Of a DNA stretch of 64,000 nt, positions 45,540 through 57,764 are shown one piece after another. A program made the translations under genes and the position numbers. Location of the stretch: contig CAJHNH020002435.1 of the NCBI GenBank assembly GCA_905116865.2, positions 1-64,000 on the forward strand, written 5' to 3'. The notes below the pieces were generated by a model that made no database searches, had not been told where the DNA came from, and saw only the letters and a program-made list of their open reading frames with translations. The DNA comes from Candidula unifasciata. Lineage: Eukaryota; Mollusca; Gastropoda; Stylommatophora; Geomitridae. How positions within the stretch are numbered: the stretch's first letter is position 1; each line of letters starts with the position of its first letter.

Positions 45540-46160
45540 GGAAAGAAAGCATATCTTCAGTTTAAAATATCCATTATCACGAGGGTTATCACTTGATTCC
45601 GTCTGGATTTTTATCTTGTTTAGCAAACTACACAATGCCTATGTTGAAGTTAAAAATCTTATAAGAAAACAGAACAGGAAACCGCCCAGAGGAGCGGCTG
45701 CAGTTATTCTATCAACATTCTCTTTCCATTATCACATCAGCTAATGTCACTTCTGGTGATTGATGTCCTGATCATTCATCCGCATTTACAGTCGATTCAC
45801 CAGCCTTTTTTTGTTTGTTTGTTTATTTGTTTGTTAAGAAGTTATCAGTGTTGTTTGTTTTGTATTGTTTTGCTTTTTTAAATGTTCCGAAAGGGTCAAA
45901 ACACTTCGTTTTAAATGAGTTATACGTTGATTTATAGCGATAAAATCCTGTAAATTAGCTCAAACGGACAACCATTCTTTAATTTCAGTACCTGAAACCG
46001 GCCAGTACGTTGTCCCCTTTGCTAGTCTGATGATTCGCCGGCCACGTCGGAGGAAGGCCGAATATTGACTTGTCGGGCGAATATCAAACACACATTTTAA
46101 CTCATTTTTAATTTTCGAGTTTCACCATATCTGAATTACCATACTATAAATTATTTTTTG
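45540..46160. other. Unassigned intergenic sequence
   Basis: Short TTTG repeats at 45808-45835; nothing else could be named. Confidence 0.35.
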
Positions 46161-46164
46161 AAAG

Positions 46165-46560
<396 letters not shown>

Positions 46561-47144
46561 TAACGTATTACATTAATAAAAAAACTGCAGGTTGCATCGG
46601 AATGGTGTAGCTGTAATGTGTAAAACTTATTAATCGTGGCTTCCATATAGTGATAAATTGTAGTTCGGACAAGCACTCCTCCCTTGTTTTCTGTGTGTCG
46701 GGCTCCTGTATTCAGACAGACAAAGGCATTGTCGTCAGCTTGCGTCTACCCTAGTTAAAGCAGCAGTTATGTTTAAAAAAAAAAAAAATTATAGTCGATT
46801 GTGTTGTTCATTAAGAGAGGTTAATTTAGGTGCTTTATTTTAGTCAGTTGCTACTGGAGTATGCACCTGCTCTACCTCTGTGCCAGTCCCGACTTACGGG
46901 TGTGAGTTATTGGTAATGGCACCAGCTCACAGAAGCCAGCTTCAGCCGGGAGAATTGAGATGTCTGAAGAAAAAAAAAAGAGTGGCCTAACACCATAACA
47001 ATGGAGGACCTGCATTCGATTCCTCCACTCCTCTCTATTGCATGGATTTTTACGATTTCTGACAAGGAGTTCAGCCCAGAATTTTTAGCCTTTCGTAATA
47101 ATCTTTTTCTCAGATTGATTGTTAACAATTTCAGTGCTGTATTT

Positions 47145-47555
47145 GACAACACAATAATTAAATATTGTATGACTTTAGCATCCTGCCCCAGAGCACCCCC
47201 CCCTTTCCCAACAGACAACTCAATAATTATATGTTATATGACTTCAGCACCAACCCCCTAGCACCCTCCCCCACCCACACCCCCAGACAACACAATAATT
47301 AAATGTTATATGACTTCAGCACCAGCCCCCGAGCACCTTTCCCCACCCCAAGACAAGACAATTATTAAATGTTCTATGACTTCAGCACCAGCCCCCGAGC
47401 ACCCTCCCCCACCCTCACCCCCAGACAACACAATAATTAAATGTTATATTACTTCAGCACCAGCCCCCGAGCACCACCCCCTACCCCCACCTCAGACAAC
47501 ACAATAATTAAATGTTATTCTACTTCAGCACTAGCCCTTGAGCCCTCCTCACCCC
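47145..47555. repeat. 70 bp minisatellite, six units
   Basis: Units are spaced 68-72 bases and share ACAATAATTAAATGTTATAT, then GACTTCAGCACCAGCCCCCG and a C-rich stretch. Unit starts are near 47153, 47222, 47294, 47362, 47432 and 47503. Confidence 0.9.
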
Positions 47556-47559
47556 CCTC

Positions 47560-48090
47560 CCGCTCACTCCCCAACTTGACTGCAAGTTACTTCGTTTTTA
47601 TGGTGCACCAATATATATATATGTGGCATATGGCTGTATGGTTGACCGGGATTTCCGGGACTTGTAACGTTTTGATTCTTGTCCTTGGGAAATTAATTCT
47701 TTAAACTGCAATCAATAAGGAAACAATATAAAAGGGAACTAATCCATAACATGAAAGAAACATAAATGTAATAACATCGTGGTTATGGACCTTTCATGTT
47801 TTGTCACAGATAAAGAAAGGTTAAAAACACTTTTAATTTTGAACAATTGCACAATTATTTGTTTGGCATATTTTAATCTCATCAGGTACCCATTACAGAA
47901 ACAATTGTTGATCAAAATGAATTATTTATATTAAAAAAAATCTTCCTAACTGAAAAACAACATCGACTACATTCAAAATATATGCTTTACGAAGGCAAGT
48001 TGACGACCATGTCCTTTTGCCTGCACAGTTCTGTACTGAAGCGGTTGTTCGTCCTGTCTTCTAATGTATCTCAAGTCTGCGGTTAGTTGA
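47560..48090. other. Unassigned intergenic sequence
   Basis: AT-rich flank before the P-like element; nothing could be named. Confidence 0.4.
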
Positions 48091-48093
48091 GGC

Positions 48094-48113
48094 AGGACCG
48101 TCGGTAGTACAGG
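48094..48113 (+). repeat. Left terminal inverted repeat of the P-like element
   Basis: A perfect 20 bp inverted match to 53468-53487. Confidence 0.85.
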
Positions 48114-48314
48114 CCCTGGCACACATGTGGTGACATCACTTCTTTGGTCCAACTCAAAATTGAAAACACATTTGTTTCAGTGTGTGTTCGGTTTTTATTT
48201 TTCTTGTCACAAAGTAATTTTATAACTTTTTAATGTGGTTTCATCTTCACGTCTGATTAACTTATAAGTGGTGTTGTCAGGAAGTAGATTTAAGTTATTT
48301 CTGCCATTTGCTTT

Positions 48315-50514
48315 TGTCACGAGAAGACCTCAGTGGTTCCAGAAGTTAGTACTCGTAATAAGTTCTTCTGGTTATTGGTCATACTTTAAAACAAATTGAT
48401 TTAAATGTTTCCAGTCCTTAGTCCAGACAAAGCGACCCAACCTTGGGTAATATTACCTAAAACTTTACACTGTAGCTAGGAATTCTATTCCCATGTGTCA
48501 GTGCCATAAATTTTATCTCCTGACCACACTGTAGAGGCCAGCGAACGGGGAACTTAGTATCACACCTGAGATTAGCTTCCATGAGCTGGACCGTAGGTCA
48601 TAAAGGTTACCTAACACAGACTGAGTGGGGCTCCTTTGAAAGACTAGATCAGGGAAATTAAGTGGACTGGTAGACATTGTGGCGACCAGGCTCTTGAGAT
48701 TCACACGTTAGTGAAATTCTCGGGAGAACAGGTGTTTGCCAATTAGGAATGTTTGATCTTGGTCAAGTAGGAAACACAATGGCTTCACTGACCGTCTTTT
48801 AACACCTGCCAGTTAGATTCGTTGTAAACTAGATTGGGTCACTTAAGAATGTTTGCTCAAGGGATGTCAGTCCAGAATTGACTGACAGGCCACTTGTTAG
48901 CTAGGTTGATCTAATAGGTACCTCAGAAGCGTGGCTTAAGTCATCGTCTTGAGGGTTGGGTAGAACCGAGTAAAGGGAGGAGTTTAACCTTTGAGACAGA
49001 TAGATAGTATACTTCGAGCCTTTGGAATTCCCGTCATTAATCGCAGCCTGCTGGCAAACAAACACAGGTCGACCTAAAGGTAATTTTACGGTCTGATTCT
49101 GGTTTGGCGATTGATGGAATGTTCCCAGGTATAAGTAAATATTAATTTCAATCTTGTATACATAGGTTAGGGAGTTAGCTAAAGACTATTCTACCTTTTC
49201 CTAATGGTTCTACACATTCGGCTTGAAACAGTTCTTTGTGAGTATTCAGTATCTCAAGTTAGGTAACTGCTAAACCATTCCCATTTCTTGAATGTGTGTG
49301 TCACATGTTTTTCAGTGTATGTTTTCATGTTTATAAAGTAAGACTTGTATACTGAATTATAATGAAATTATATTGTTTCTACCATCCACCAAAGTATGAG
49401 TTTGGACTGTGGGAAATGATGCCCAAATATGTGCAGGGATGCTGTTACGTTTGTGTGCCCCCCATGTGCTCACTTAATGTGTTCACCTAAACAGGGGATT
49501 TATAACCCCAGGGGAAGAATGATGGGTGTATAGAATTCACGGTCACTGAAAGATAATATTCAGGACAGCGTGCACATATAAATTGTTTGCGTGTTCAGCA
49601 CATAACCTGCGCCACATGTTTATGTCAAATCAATGTCAGCCAATTCGAAGTCTGAGTGATTACGGACAACAGACTTAGAAAGTCAACTATCATGACATAG
49701 CATGAGAGGGAAGGCAGGATATGTGACGTCCATGTAAGACAAAAGACCTTCAGACTAGACTGCAGAGAATGTGGAATATGAGGAGTGATAGGATATATTT
49801 TATTATTATATGTTATATTAATTAATACATGTATTCTTAGTGTAAGTCAAGATACTACACGTATGTGTTTGTTTCCATGATTACAGCGCCCATGTGACCA
49901 TCAGTCCATGAAGGAGACTACATTGTGTTAGACTCGGCCAGCTGGGAACGAGGTGGAGAACGAGGTGGAGAATAAAGTGGAGACTGAGTTGAAACAGGCA
50001 GAAAACAAGCAGGGAAGAAGCTGGAAGAGGAGGAAGAGCTTGACCGTGCTCACGGCTGTCAGAGGTTCTATGATAACTAAGTTATGTCATAAATTGTTCA
50101 TACGTTATCACCTTCATCACACCACTCTTAACCCCGGAGCTGTTTTCTCGCTGAAGCATCTCATCACTATCATAACTTTGGTCAGTCACTGTTTGTGTAA
50201 ACACAACAAACTGGGCATGTCATTTAACTTGTTTGTTAGTAAATAAAGCTGTATGTCAAGTTTTATACTACATCGTAATTCATTCAGTATAATGCTATAA
50301 ACATCTAAAATTCCTTGCCTTCCCTTGTGGGTACCAAGTTCAGCTAATGTTAATGTACTTAACGAGCCAATATGGCTGTTTTCTTTGGTATCCAGGACTT
50401 TGTCTGAGAGCAACATAGCTCAGATTTTAGTTCGGTTAATCTGGTGGAGGGAATGTGTTGAGAGGAACATCCCTACTCAACTTATAAAACATAAACACAC
50501 CGCGTCACGTCACA
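48315..50514 (+). mobile_element. Solo LTR, 2200 bp, target duplication GCTTT
   Basis: It starts TGTCACGAGAAG and ends CGTCACGTCACA. GCTTT is present on both sides (48310-48314 and 50515-50519). It aligns with 22830-25136 over its whole length, with many small differences. AATAAA lies at 50242-50247. It splits the 5' part of the P-like transposon upstream of the THAP start codon. Short frames in it, such as one starting MENEVENKVETELKQ, are not supported as genes. Confidence 0.9.
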
Positions 50515-50554
50515 GCTTTAGATATATCGTCAGTGTGTTGGTTTTCATGGAACC

Positions 50555-52985
50555 ATGCTTGCTAAATGTTCTGTACCTGAGTGTCTATCGAATTATGACC
50601 TTTCTAGTGGATATGTAAGTGTATTCAGATTCCCTTCGAATTCTCTTGAAGAGACAAACGGCTGAAATATATTCCATAGAAAAATTTGACTCCTGGGAAA
50701 ACCAGTGTAGTATGTGTTAAACATTTTCGTACCTCAGATATTATTGTGTCTGATAAATATACAGATAAATCAGGAATCGATCGTAAAAAAAAATTCCACT
50801 TTAAAAAAAGATGCTTATCCAACTATCTTTCCAGATCTTCCATCTTATTTATCGGTGAAAGTACCAGCCTCTCGCACGACTCCAGAAGAATGTGTATCAC
50901 ATATTAATCGTAATTATGATCAAAAAGTAAATGAATGGCTGTCCTCAGATATCATTACAAATTTCCAAGATCTGGAGTCACAGATAGGAACAGTTTGAAA
51001 AAAAATTGAAAATACACTTCTGTAGATGGAGCTTTAGCATGTATTGTTTTGTATGTCATTACCATACAGTCAGACTCTGCACCATTCATAGGTGCCAGCA
51101 TAAAGGTGTTACTTAATATGACTATACAAGTCTTTGTTCAAAATATGAAAGTTTAAGACAAAGACCTTAAATGTATTGTAGACAACAATAAATTTGTGAG
51201 AAGGTCACAGCTTGAAAATCTTGTAATTCAATACAATGCCTGAGATTATAGTAAAATTCAAAGTCAAAATAGCTTCACAGATTTAGTGGAAGAAGCAGGA
51301 AGCATTTTAATGAGTGCTGCAGAGCAACAGTGGACTCCTAATGGGACAAATGAGGAAGTAACTGACACAGAAGTAAACTTTCTTGTAGAGCAGCTGCAAC
51401 TGTTAACCTGTTTTTTTTAAAAAGGCGTTATAGTTGTAGCACATTATGTTTCGCTTTCATGCTGTTCATTAAATCTCCAGCATGCTACCGGTTTATAAGA
51501 AAATCTTGTATGTTGTGCCTGCCTCATCAAAGAACACTGCACAATTTAACTTCACAGTTGTCATTGTCTACTCATACTGGCAGCATCTCACAGTACTTGA
51601 AATTGAAACAAGGCAAACTGACAGAGCTAGGAAAGATTGTAGTTGTTCAGATAGATGAAATATATGTTAAATCTGCAATAACATACTCTGGAGGGTGGAA
51701 GAGGGGGGGGGGGGGGGCAAAATATTTGGCAATGCAAAAGAAGCAGCAACAATAGTGCAGGCTTTAGTCATATCTTCAGTTTTTGGGAACTATCAGGAAA
51801 TAATCTCAATTCTCTCTTCTGTGCACTTGCTGAAATTCATTTGGAGGAACTGGATCAACCAGAAGGACACACCAAACATTTACTTATCCTTTAATATCTG
51901 GACAAATGCTAAACGATTGTGATACTGATAGAGCTGCCGAAGCCAGCTTTTCTCATTTAGAGAAACTGTATTATAGTGAGCAAAATAATATTGAAAACTG
52001 GCACCTAAACTTTCCCACAAAGCCATCTATCCTTCCAGCATGGACAGACAGAAAGTTCCTCTTGCTTTGGCAATTTTTAAAGAATACAATGTTGCTGCTC
52101 TGCGTTTAGTGGGCAGTAATGAAATAGCAGATTTTATTGAGGCTATCCTTAGATAGGTGCATATTGTTAATGTGAAAAGTAAATTTGTAGGTAAAAAGAC
52201 ACTGAACTTATTCTCAAATCCTATATTGTCAAATGATGATGAACAAGTGCATTATCTTGAACAGTTTGCTGAATGGCTAAGAAATTGTGGGACAAGCTGA
52301 TTGGCTGTCATTGAAAACTGACCAAGGAAACACACAGTGCATAAAGTGACCGCAGTGCTTCCTCTAATCAAATATCTATTTGCAACCACAGAAGCCAGTT
52401 TTATACTTCTTGGAAAGCTGCAGACTGACAACTTAAAAGCTCGGTTTGGTGAATATCGGCAGTTTCAGGTGCAAACTACCTAGTATCTGTTCAGCAAGTT
52501 TTAGAAGCAGAAAAGATACCTAAAGTTTACTCACTGCAAAGTATGTCCTCATCAACTTATGGAGATTTTCCTATCCGTGAGCTCTCAGAGTTTCTTAGCA
52601 GCAGTCAAAAGAAAAATGGGGATGACATAATTACTGATGCTGTTCAGCTGGACGTGAACACGGTTATTTTTTTTAAATAAAACCAAACGACTGTGAATTA
52701 TTGGTTTCTGAAGGTTCAAAGGAGTCACTGGTGTACATTGCTGGATTTTTCTCAAGTAAGCTGAACAAAACAATTAGGTGTGCTGTCTACACACTTATTT
52801 TCATGATGAAACATGTGGTGTCTGTGCTAAGGGTTGTTCTAAAGTAAACATTGCTTCCAAAGCTCTGCCATCTCTGGCAAATGTTTTTATAAACAACTAC
52901 AGAAACAAAAAAAAAAAAAAACGATTTATCCTTGCTGGATAAAACATCTAAGATAATAAAACTGGCTAAATTCACTAAATGTTAG
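50555..52985 (+). pseudogene. THAP-domain P-type transposase, inactivated
   Basis: The gene would code for a cut-and-paste transposase. From the ATG at 50555 comes MLAKCSVPECLSNYD, then FRFPSNS and, after a stop and a frameshift, VCVKHF. Together these give the C-x4-C and C-x2-H zinc ligands of a THAP DNA-binding domain, about 43 codons apart. Downstream are SPACYRFIRKSCMLCLPHQR, then TLHNLTSQL and VVVQIDEIYVKSAITYSGG, with the conserved Asp near 51654, KIFGNAKEA, NVAALRLVGSNEIADFIEA and VYIAGFFSSKLNKTI. These fit P-element/THAP9-type transposases. There are many stops, frameshifts and a poly(G) run at 51705, so the gene is dead. Confidence 0.85.
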
Positions 52986-53130
52986 ATTTACATGGATTAT
53001 GGACTACCATGTGGACAGCTACATCGTAAGAAGTTTCTGTTCTGCACTCTTTTTCTATGTCATATTGTGAATATTTAAGTAGTTTCTGTTCTGCTTTCTG
53101 TTTTTGTGTCATACTGTGAATACCTATATC

Positions 53131-53325
53131 CAGGGCTGTTCAACTAAGTCAATTTAAGTTTAATCAGGGGCCAACATTGTGAAATTAAGGATCGTTATGG
53201 GCCAGAGGTCCAAATCCCAGCGTAGAAAGACCATTATTTGATTACAACCAGCAGTGATCAGCAGGCCATTCGCTAGGCCTCAGCGGGCCATATTTGGTCC
53301 GCGAGCTGACTGTTACATAGCCATG
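53131..53325 (+). mobile_element. hAT-like MITE fragment (tentative)
   Basis: It starts CAGGGCTGTTCAAC and its 3' half has GCGGGCCATATTTGGTCCGC and CTGACTGTTACATAGCCATG, a worn version of the expected inverted end. No target duplication is seen. It lies within the 3' part of the P-like element. Confidence 0.5.
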
Positions 53326-53467
53326 AGCTTGCTGCTATAAGTTTTGTGGGCCAGTACTCAGGGGACGGCCTGGAACACACCGAAAAAACACTACTGTTAG
53401 AGTGTAAAGGGAACATATTGTTAGCCACCGGCTGTGACGTCACGTCAAGCTGATGTCAGCAGCCAGC

Positions 53468-53487
53468 CCTGTACTACCGACGGTCCT
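53468..53487 (+). repeat. Right terminal inverted repeat of the P-like element
   Basis: A perfect 20 bp inverted match to 48094-48113. Confidence 0.85.
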
Positions 53488-53489
53488 GG

Positions 53490-53925
53490 TTGACGTATAC
53501 AGAATTCAAATGCATCCAAATCGAAGTACACAAGGCGATACATTGTCCAATGTATTGTTTGTGTCTTTTTTGTTCAAATTCACAACCGGGATACTGATTG
53601 GACTTTCAAATGTATCCGTCGTTGGTCAGGGAAAGCTGTACACTTTAAAAGACGGCCCTATATGGCTTCGCAAAACATGCTTTTTAAGTGGACAATCCAT
53701 GTTATTTGCTATCTTTGTATGCCATTTTAAAGTTGCTGTATGCCCTCTTTTTCTGTCATGACTTTATTTCTAATTTCCTCTGATTTCCATGGATACTAAT
53801 TTTACAGAGAAGATGATAGAAAGTTAATATACATTCTCAAATTTGAGTCGCTAGTTTCAAAGAGACAACCATACACAAAGGTGAATGGAAGCTAGTGTTG
53901 CCTGTAGCAGTAAACCTTCGTGGCT
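53490..53925. other. Unassigned sequence with a 102-codon frame
   Basis: A plus-strand frame (53453-53761) overlaps the end of the transposon and has hydrophobic stretches but no recognised domain. I do not call it. Confidence 0.35.
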
Positions 53926-53929
53926 CGGA

Positions 53930-54260
53930 GCTGAGTTAAGCTGAGCCAAGAATTGACACCACAGCAATCAGGGCATTCCCACGAATGCACCATTTTCATC
54001 CTCAGCAGCTAGCGCAGAGTTCCAATACTGATGGTACCGGTCACAATCTGGTTAAATGTCCGTCTTGCCTTTCCTCTGAGTGTAGTGAGCCGGCCAGACC
54101 CTCTGGTTACAACCAGGTGCCTCATTATTTCCAGGCCATAATAATCTTCTTTCTTTACTGATTCCGTTGCTTGCTTCCAAAGGGCATTAGTGACATCTGC
54201 CTTACCATGTATCAATTCACTACCCAGTGATGACGATCCAGTCAATCTGTCTGCCTGTTA
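53930..54260 (-). pseudogene. RNase H-family LINE 3' end
   Basis: The minus strand shows a degenerate QAD, then RLTGSSSLGSELIHGKADVT, NALWKQATES and DYYGLEIMRHLVVTRGSGR, then TLRGKARRTFNQIVTGTIS. After a short shift come WECPDCCGVNS-like codons and an AGCTCAGCTTAACTCAGC tail. It is one of the best copies of this family. A stop replaces the Glu of GNEQAD. Confidence 0.85.
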
Positions 54261-54264
54261 ATTA

Positions 54265-54600
54265 CCTACCAAGCCGGCATGGCATGAAGAAAAAAAAAAA
54301 AAAATGTATGCTCCCTACCCGTGACCTTTCAAGTGAAGCTTGCCAATCTGCTCAAAGCATCCCTGTCTTCACCTTTCTCAGCATGCTTTCAGAGTCGTGG
54401 CTCGGAATGCTAAAGAAGCAGAGGAAGTAGTATTTTATAGACTAAGACACATTTACGCCTGTCTATTGCTAGCATTAGAGTAGCAACAGTCAGGGGTGTT
54501 GACACAAAGAAAACACGGGGGAGGGAAGCTAATCCCAATTACACATTTTTAAATGAAGACTGGAACCTCAAGTTGGTCTAAGCCTACCTTGTTAAAGTGT
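54265..54600. other. Unassigned intergenic sequence
   Basis: A poly(A) run at 54288-54303; nothing else could be named. Confidence 0.35.
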
Positions 54601-54608
54601 TCAGTAAT

Positions 54609-54618
54609 CCTAATAATA

Positions 54619-54674
<56 letters not shown>
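54609..54674. repeat. (AAT)n microsatellite
   Basis: About 20 AAT units. Confidence 0.96.
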
Positions 54675-54676
<2 letters not shown>

Positions 54677-54960
54677 TAATGTCATTTATACTACTAATAT
54701 GCTTGAAATAAAATAATATATAAGCAAGAGTTAGCAGCTTAGCCCATCATAATTTTTTTTTGCAAGGGGCTGGGTAGTTGTGGGAGGGGAAAGGGCTGAT
54801 GGTGGTTAAGCCAACTTGGTGACCCTTTTAGTTACACTTAACGGACACTCGGACACACCCCCCCCTCCTCCCCCCCCCCCTTTCATCTCAAAGGACAACA
54901 GGTTGATTCGTTGCAGTAGGGAGAGGAGAAAGAAAGAGGGACCAGAGAGGTCCCAGGGAA

Positions 54961-54963
<3 letters not shown>

Positions 54964-55047
<84 letters not shown>
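54964..55047. repeat. (GA)n microsatellite
   Basis: About 40 GA units with GATA breaks near its end. Confidence 0.97.
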
Positions 55048-55048
<1 letters not shown>

Positions 55049-55160
55049 ACAGAAGAGGAAGTGATGCAAATAAAAGGTCAAAAGACGGTGCGAGTGAGCA
55101 AAAGTGCGAAACAATGAGCGAAAGAAAGAGGGAGTGCCAGAGTTAAAGAGAGGAAACAGC

Positions 55161-55161
<1 letters not shown>

Positions 55162-55201
<40 letters not shown>

Positions 55202-55212
55202 GTATACACACA
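55162..55212. repeat. (CA)n microsatellite
   Basis: About 18 CA units followed by a short ATGTATACACAC stretch. Confidence 0.95.
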
Positions 55213-55219
55213 CAGCGGA

Positions 55220-55885
55220 AAAGTGAACCAACAAAAGCATTTGTTTTGCAGGATGCAAGGTTGACACGTAATCTGTACATTCAATGTTCTAATCACTTTT
55301 TTTTCCACACAGTGTTTATCTCGTATACTACTTATTCTACCTATTTGGTGTTATGATCCCACTGGCGAGGCCGACCAACTAAGATTCAGTTAACTTTTCT
55401 CGAATAACAAAAACCCCCGGCTGTACAAAGGGTTAACAATCAATAATCTATGGACACACCCATACCTTAAAGAGGTGACGTATGGCCATATCATCGATAA
55501 ACATAGACGGTATTATGGCACATATGTTAGAGGCATTCCACAATGTCTCTTTGACATACCTATTGATACGCTGTATAGCTTCTTTCAACGTGCATATGAT
55601 CCGTCTTTAACATACTGGACCGTGTCTATTGTAGCTGATTCCAAAGAATGAATTAAATGTATTTTTAAAGGGTAAAGATGAGGTCACGCAGGCCCTTTTA
55701 TTAGTCTGCCCAACAACATTCCTAGACATCGATTAGCGAATTTCCTGCAAAGACTTTAAATATAGGCGCTTACAGTTATTGATTTGAATAGTACTGTGGG
55801 GTAGGGTAGTTGATTGTGAATCTCCTAGAAGACTTGAGTCTAAATCTTTAACGAGCCAGTACCGAGGCAGTCACGATGTTTTCTG
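55220..55885. other. Unassigned intergenic sequence
   Basis: No gene or repeat shared with the rest of the window. Confidence 0.4.
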
Positions 55886-55900
55886 TCTTTACTCCAGTCA

Positions 55901-56183
55901 CGGGAGTCGCCGTGGCAGAGCGACTAGACGCGCGCCGCGGATTGGAAGGTCGTGGGTTCGCTCTCTGACGGAGCCGGACTTTTCTTTTAAAAAAAAAATG
56001 ACTTTGGCTCCCAGGTAAATCCAGCCATGAATGGGTACCGGGTGCAGTCCCTGGAAGTAGAGGTGGCCGATGTGATGCTGACCACATCACCCATCTTGTG
56101 CCGTTGGTCTATAAAAATATGTCTAGCCCTATATGCCCTATACGCCTAAAGCCTTGGAACATGGTCCTTTACTTTTTTTTTTA
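55901..56183 (+). mobile_element. SINE family A, full-length reference copy
   Basis: This is the most complete copy. The tRNA-like head is CGGGAGTCGCCGTGGCAGAG (A box) with GGTCGTGGGTTCGCTCTC (B box). The body has TGACTTTGGCTCCCAGGTAA and GAAGTAGAGGTGGCCGATGT, and the 3' end has TCTAGCCCTATATGCCCTAT and a T-rich tail. CTTTACTCCAGTCA before and CTTTACTCATGTCA after form a 14 bp target duplication with two changes. RNA polymerase III would transcribe such an element; a partner LINE would supply reverse transcription. Confidence 0.88.
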
Positions 56184-56314
56184 CTTTACTCATGTCACAC
56201 TATGTACTTTCCCTAATAATAAGGACAAATAACATGCCTGTCTATGAATCACTTACTTATATCAGGATATGATTTAACTCTCGAGAATGCTTTCTCACCT
56301 TTATCGCCAAAAAA

Positions 56315-56500
56315 GACTGTATAGGGTAAATAGTACTAGACTTTTTATATTTGTAGACAAATCGGTTGGAACTCAATGAGTGATGTTGTCAACATCACGC
56401 CGACCGCTTGTACTTCCCAACACATAAACTAGTACCCATTTTAGAGTGGGTCGACTTGGGATCCAAGTTCAAGTATGGTCTTTGGTCTTTGTGACTAAAT
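56315..56500 (-). mobile_element. SINE family A, 3' part
   Basis: The minus strand has TCCCAAGTCGACCCACTCTA, then GGGAAGTACAAGCGGTCGGC and TTGTCTACAAATATAAAAAG. Confidence 0.75.
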
Positions 56501-56699
56501 GAGTTAAAATGTTAAGCTATGAGCCAATTAAATTTCATCTTATTTCTTCGGAACGTTAGCTGGCTGTGAACTCGGCGGGTAAGTTCTGGTTGTTCGTAAA
56601 CTTCTGGATTTTGGTCTTATTCCAGAACTAAAGGTTTGCAGGCACATCAGCTTTTCGTTACACGAAGATCAATATATATATATATATAAAACATTGATA

Positions 56700-57145
56700 A
56701 TACAAGTTGTTTTTATATGAGTCTGAAACTTGCAGAACAGCTACAATAGATGAAGCCTTGTTATACATTTTTGAAAACAGTCTTACGACAAATTTTTGGA
56801 CCCATCACAGATGCAAACAGCGGGAAATGGAGAGTAGAAGTAATAACAAAATTCGTAATCGGTTTAAACGCACACTGATCACTGCCATCATGGGAGCTAG
56901 CAGAATGAAATGGCTGAAGCATAGTGAGAGAAGGTCTGTCGACAGAGAGGTTAAAAACCGTATACACAAGAGAGCTGAATGACCACGAAACAGATCAAGT
57001 CAACTATAAAGAGATAGGTACTATCCAGGCAGACCTTAACAACAGTGTCACCAACTGGAGAGAAAAGGCCAACCAGCCAGAAAGGTGAGTGGAGGCGGGT
57101 GATATCTTCACCGGTGAATCTCAAGGGCTGGGAATGCTTAATAAA
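56700..57145 (+). pseudogene. LINE C-terminus leading into (GAA)n
   Basis: YESETCRTATIDEALLYIFE corresponds to the YGSETWxxxxxxxxLxxFE motif of LINE ORF2. Other frames give FLDPSQMQTAGNGEV-like and IMGASRMKWLKHSERRSVD text, and the end reads VTNWREKANQPERWRRVISS. Each block lies in a different frame, so the gene is dead. The long GAA array starts a few bases past its end. Confidence 0.8.
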
Positions 57146-57149
57146 AGGA

Positions 57150-57610
57150 GGAAGAAGAAGAAGAAGAAGAAGATGGAGAAGAAGAAGAAAACAGAAAAAG
57201 AAGAAGAAGAAGAAGAAGAAGAAGAAGAAGAAGAAGAAGAAGAAGAAGAAGAAGAAGAAGAAGAAGAAGAAGAAGAAGAAGAAGAAGAAGAAGAAGAAGA
57301 AGAAGAAGAAGAAGAAGAAGAAGAAGAAGAAGAAGAAGAAGAAGAAGATGGAGAAGAAGAAGAAGAAGAAGAAGAAGAAGAAGAAGAAGAAGAAGAAGAA
57401 GAAGAAGAAGAAGAAGAAGAAGAAGAAGAAGAAGAAGAAGAAGAAGAAGAAGAAGAAGAAGAAGAAGAAGAAGAAGAGAAGAAGAAGAAGAAGAAGAAGA
57501 AGAAGAAGAAGAAGAAAAAGAAGAAGAAGAAGAAGAAGAAGAAGAAGAAGAAGAAGAAGAGAAGAAGAAGAAGAAAAAGTAGAAGAAGAAGCAGAAGAAG
57601 TAAAAGAAGA
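57150..57610. repeat. (GAA)n array, about 0.45 kb
   Basis: Nearly pure GAA/AAG triplets with two GATGGA breaks (57171 and 57347). Long poly-Glu, poly-Lys and poly-Arg frames are artefacts. Confidence 0.97.
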
Positions 57611-57764
57611 AGGTCAGCTTGACAGATCAGACTTACTTTTATGCAAAATTTTGATTCCTCTCTTTTCAGGCAGATGCTTACCCAACTTCGAAGGAAACAT
57701 CCGTCATTAGTCGCGTTTTTGGACCTAGTGGGTGGTCAAGCCCGGGAAATGTGTTTTGTTCCAT

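Larger units (their letters stand above)
48094..53487 (+). mobile_element. P-element-like DNA transposon with nested insertions
   Basis: AGGACCGTCGGTAGTACAGG at 48094-48113 is the exact reverse complement of CCTGTACTACCGACGGTCCT at 53468-53487. The similarity continues less perfectly inward (GGTGACATCACTT against its partner near 53445). Between them lie a THAP domain and a P-type transposase, both broken. A 2.2 kb solo LTR (48315-50514) and a hAT-like piece (53131-53325) are nested inside, so the original element was about 3 kb. The outermost ends and the 8 bp duplication expected for P elements are not certain: GTTGAGGC on the left and GTTGACGT on the right are possible remains. Confidence 0.85.

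Noticed and set aside
48315..50514. Solo LTR region as the 5' part of the P-like transposon
   Set aside because: It has its own target duplication (GCTTT), and the same unit occurs elsewhere without any P-type sequence beside it.
53453..53761. 102-codon plus-strand frame after the P-like element
   Set aside because: It begins inside the transposon end and has no recognised domain or splice support.
55901..55990. True tRNA genes at the many A/B-box pairs
   Set aside because: The boxes are followed by shared non-tRNA bodies and occur in many copies; no clean acceptor stem is seen. These are SINE heads.
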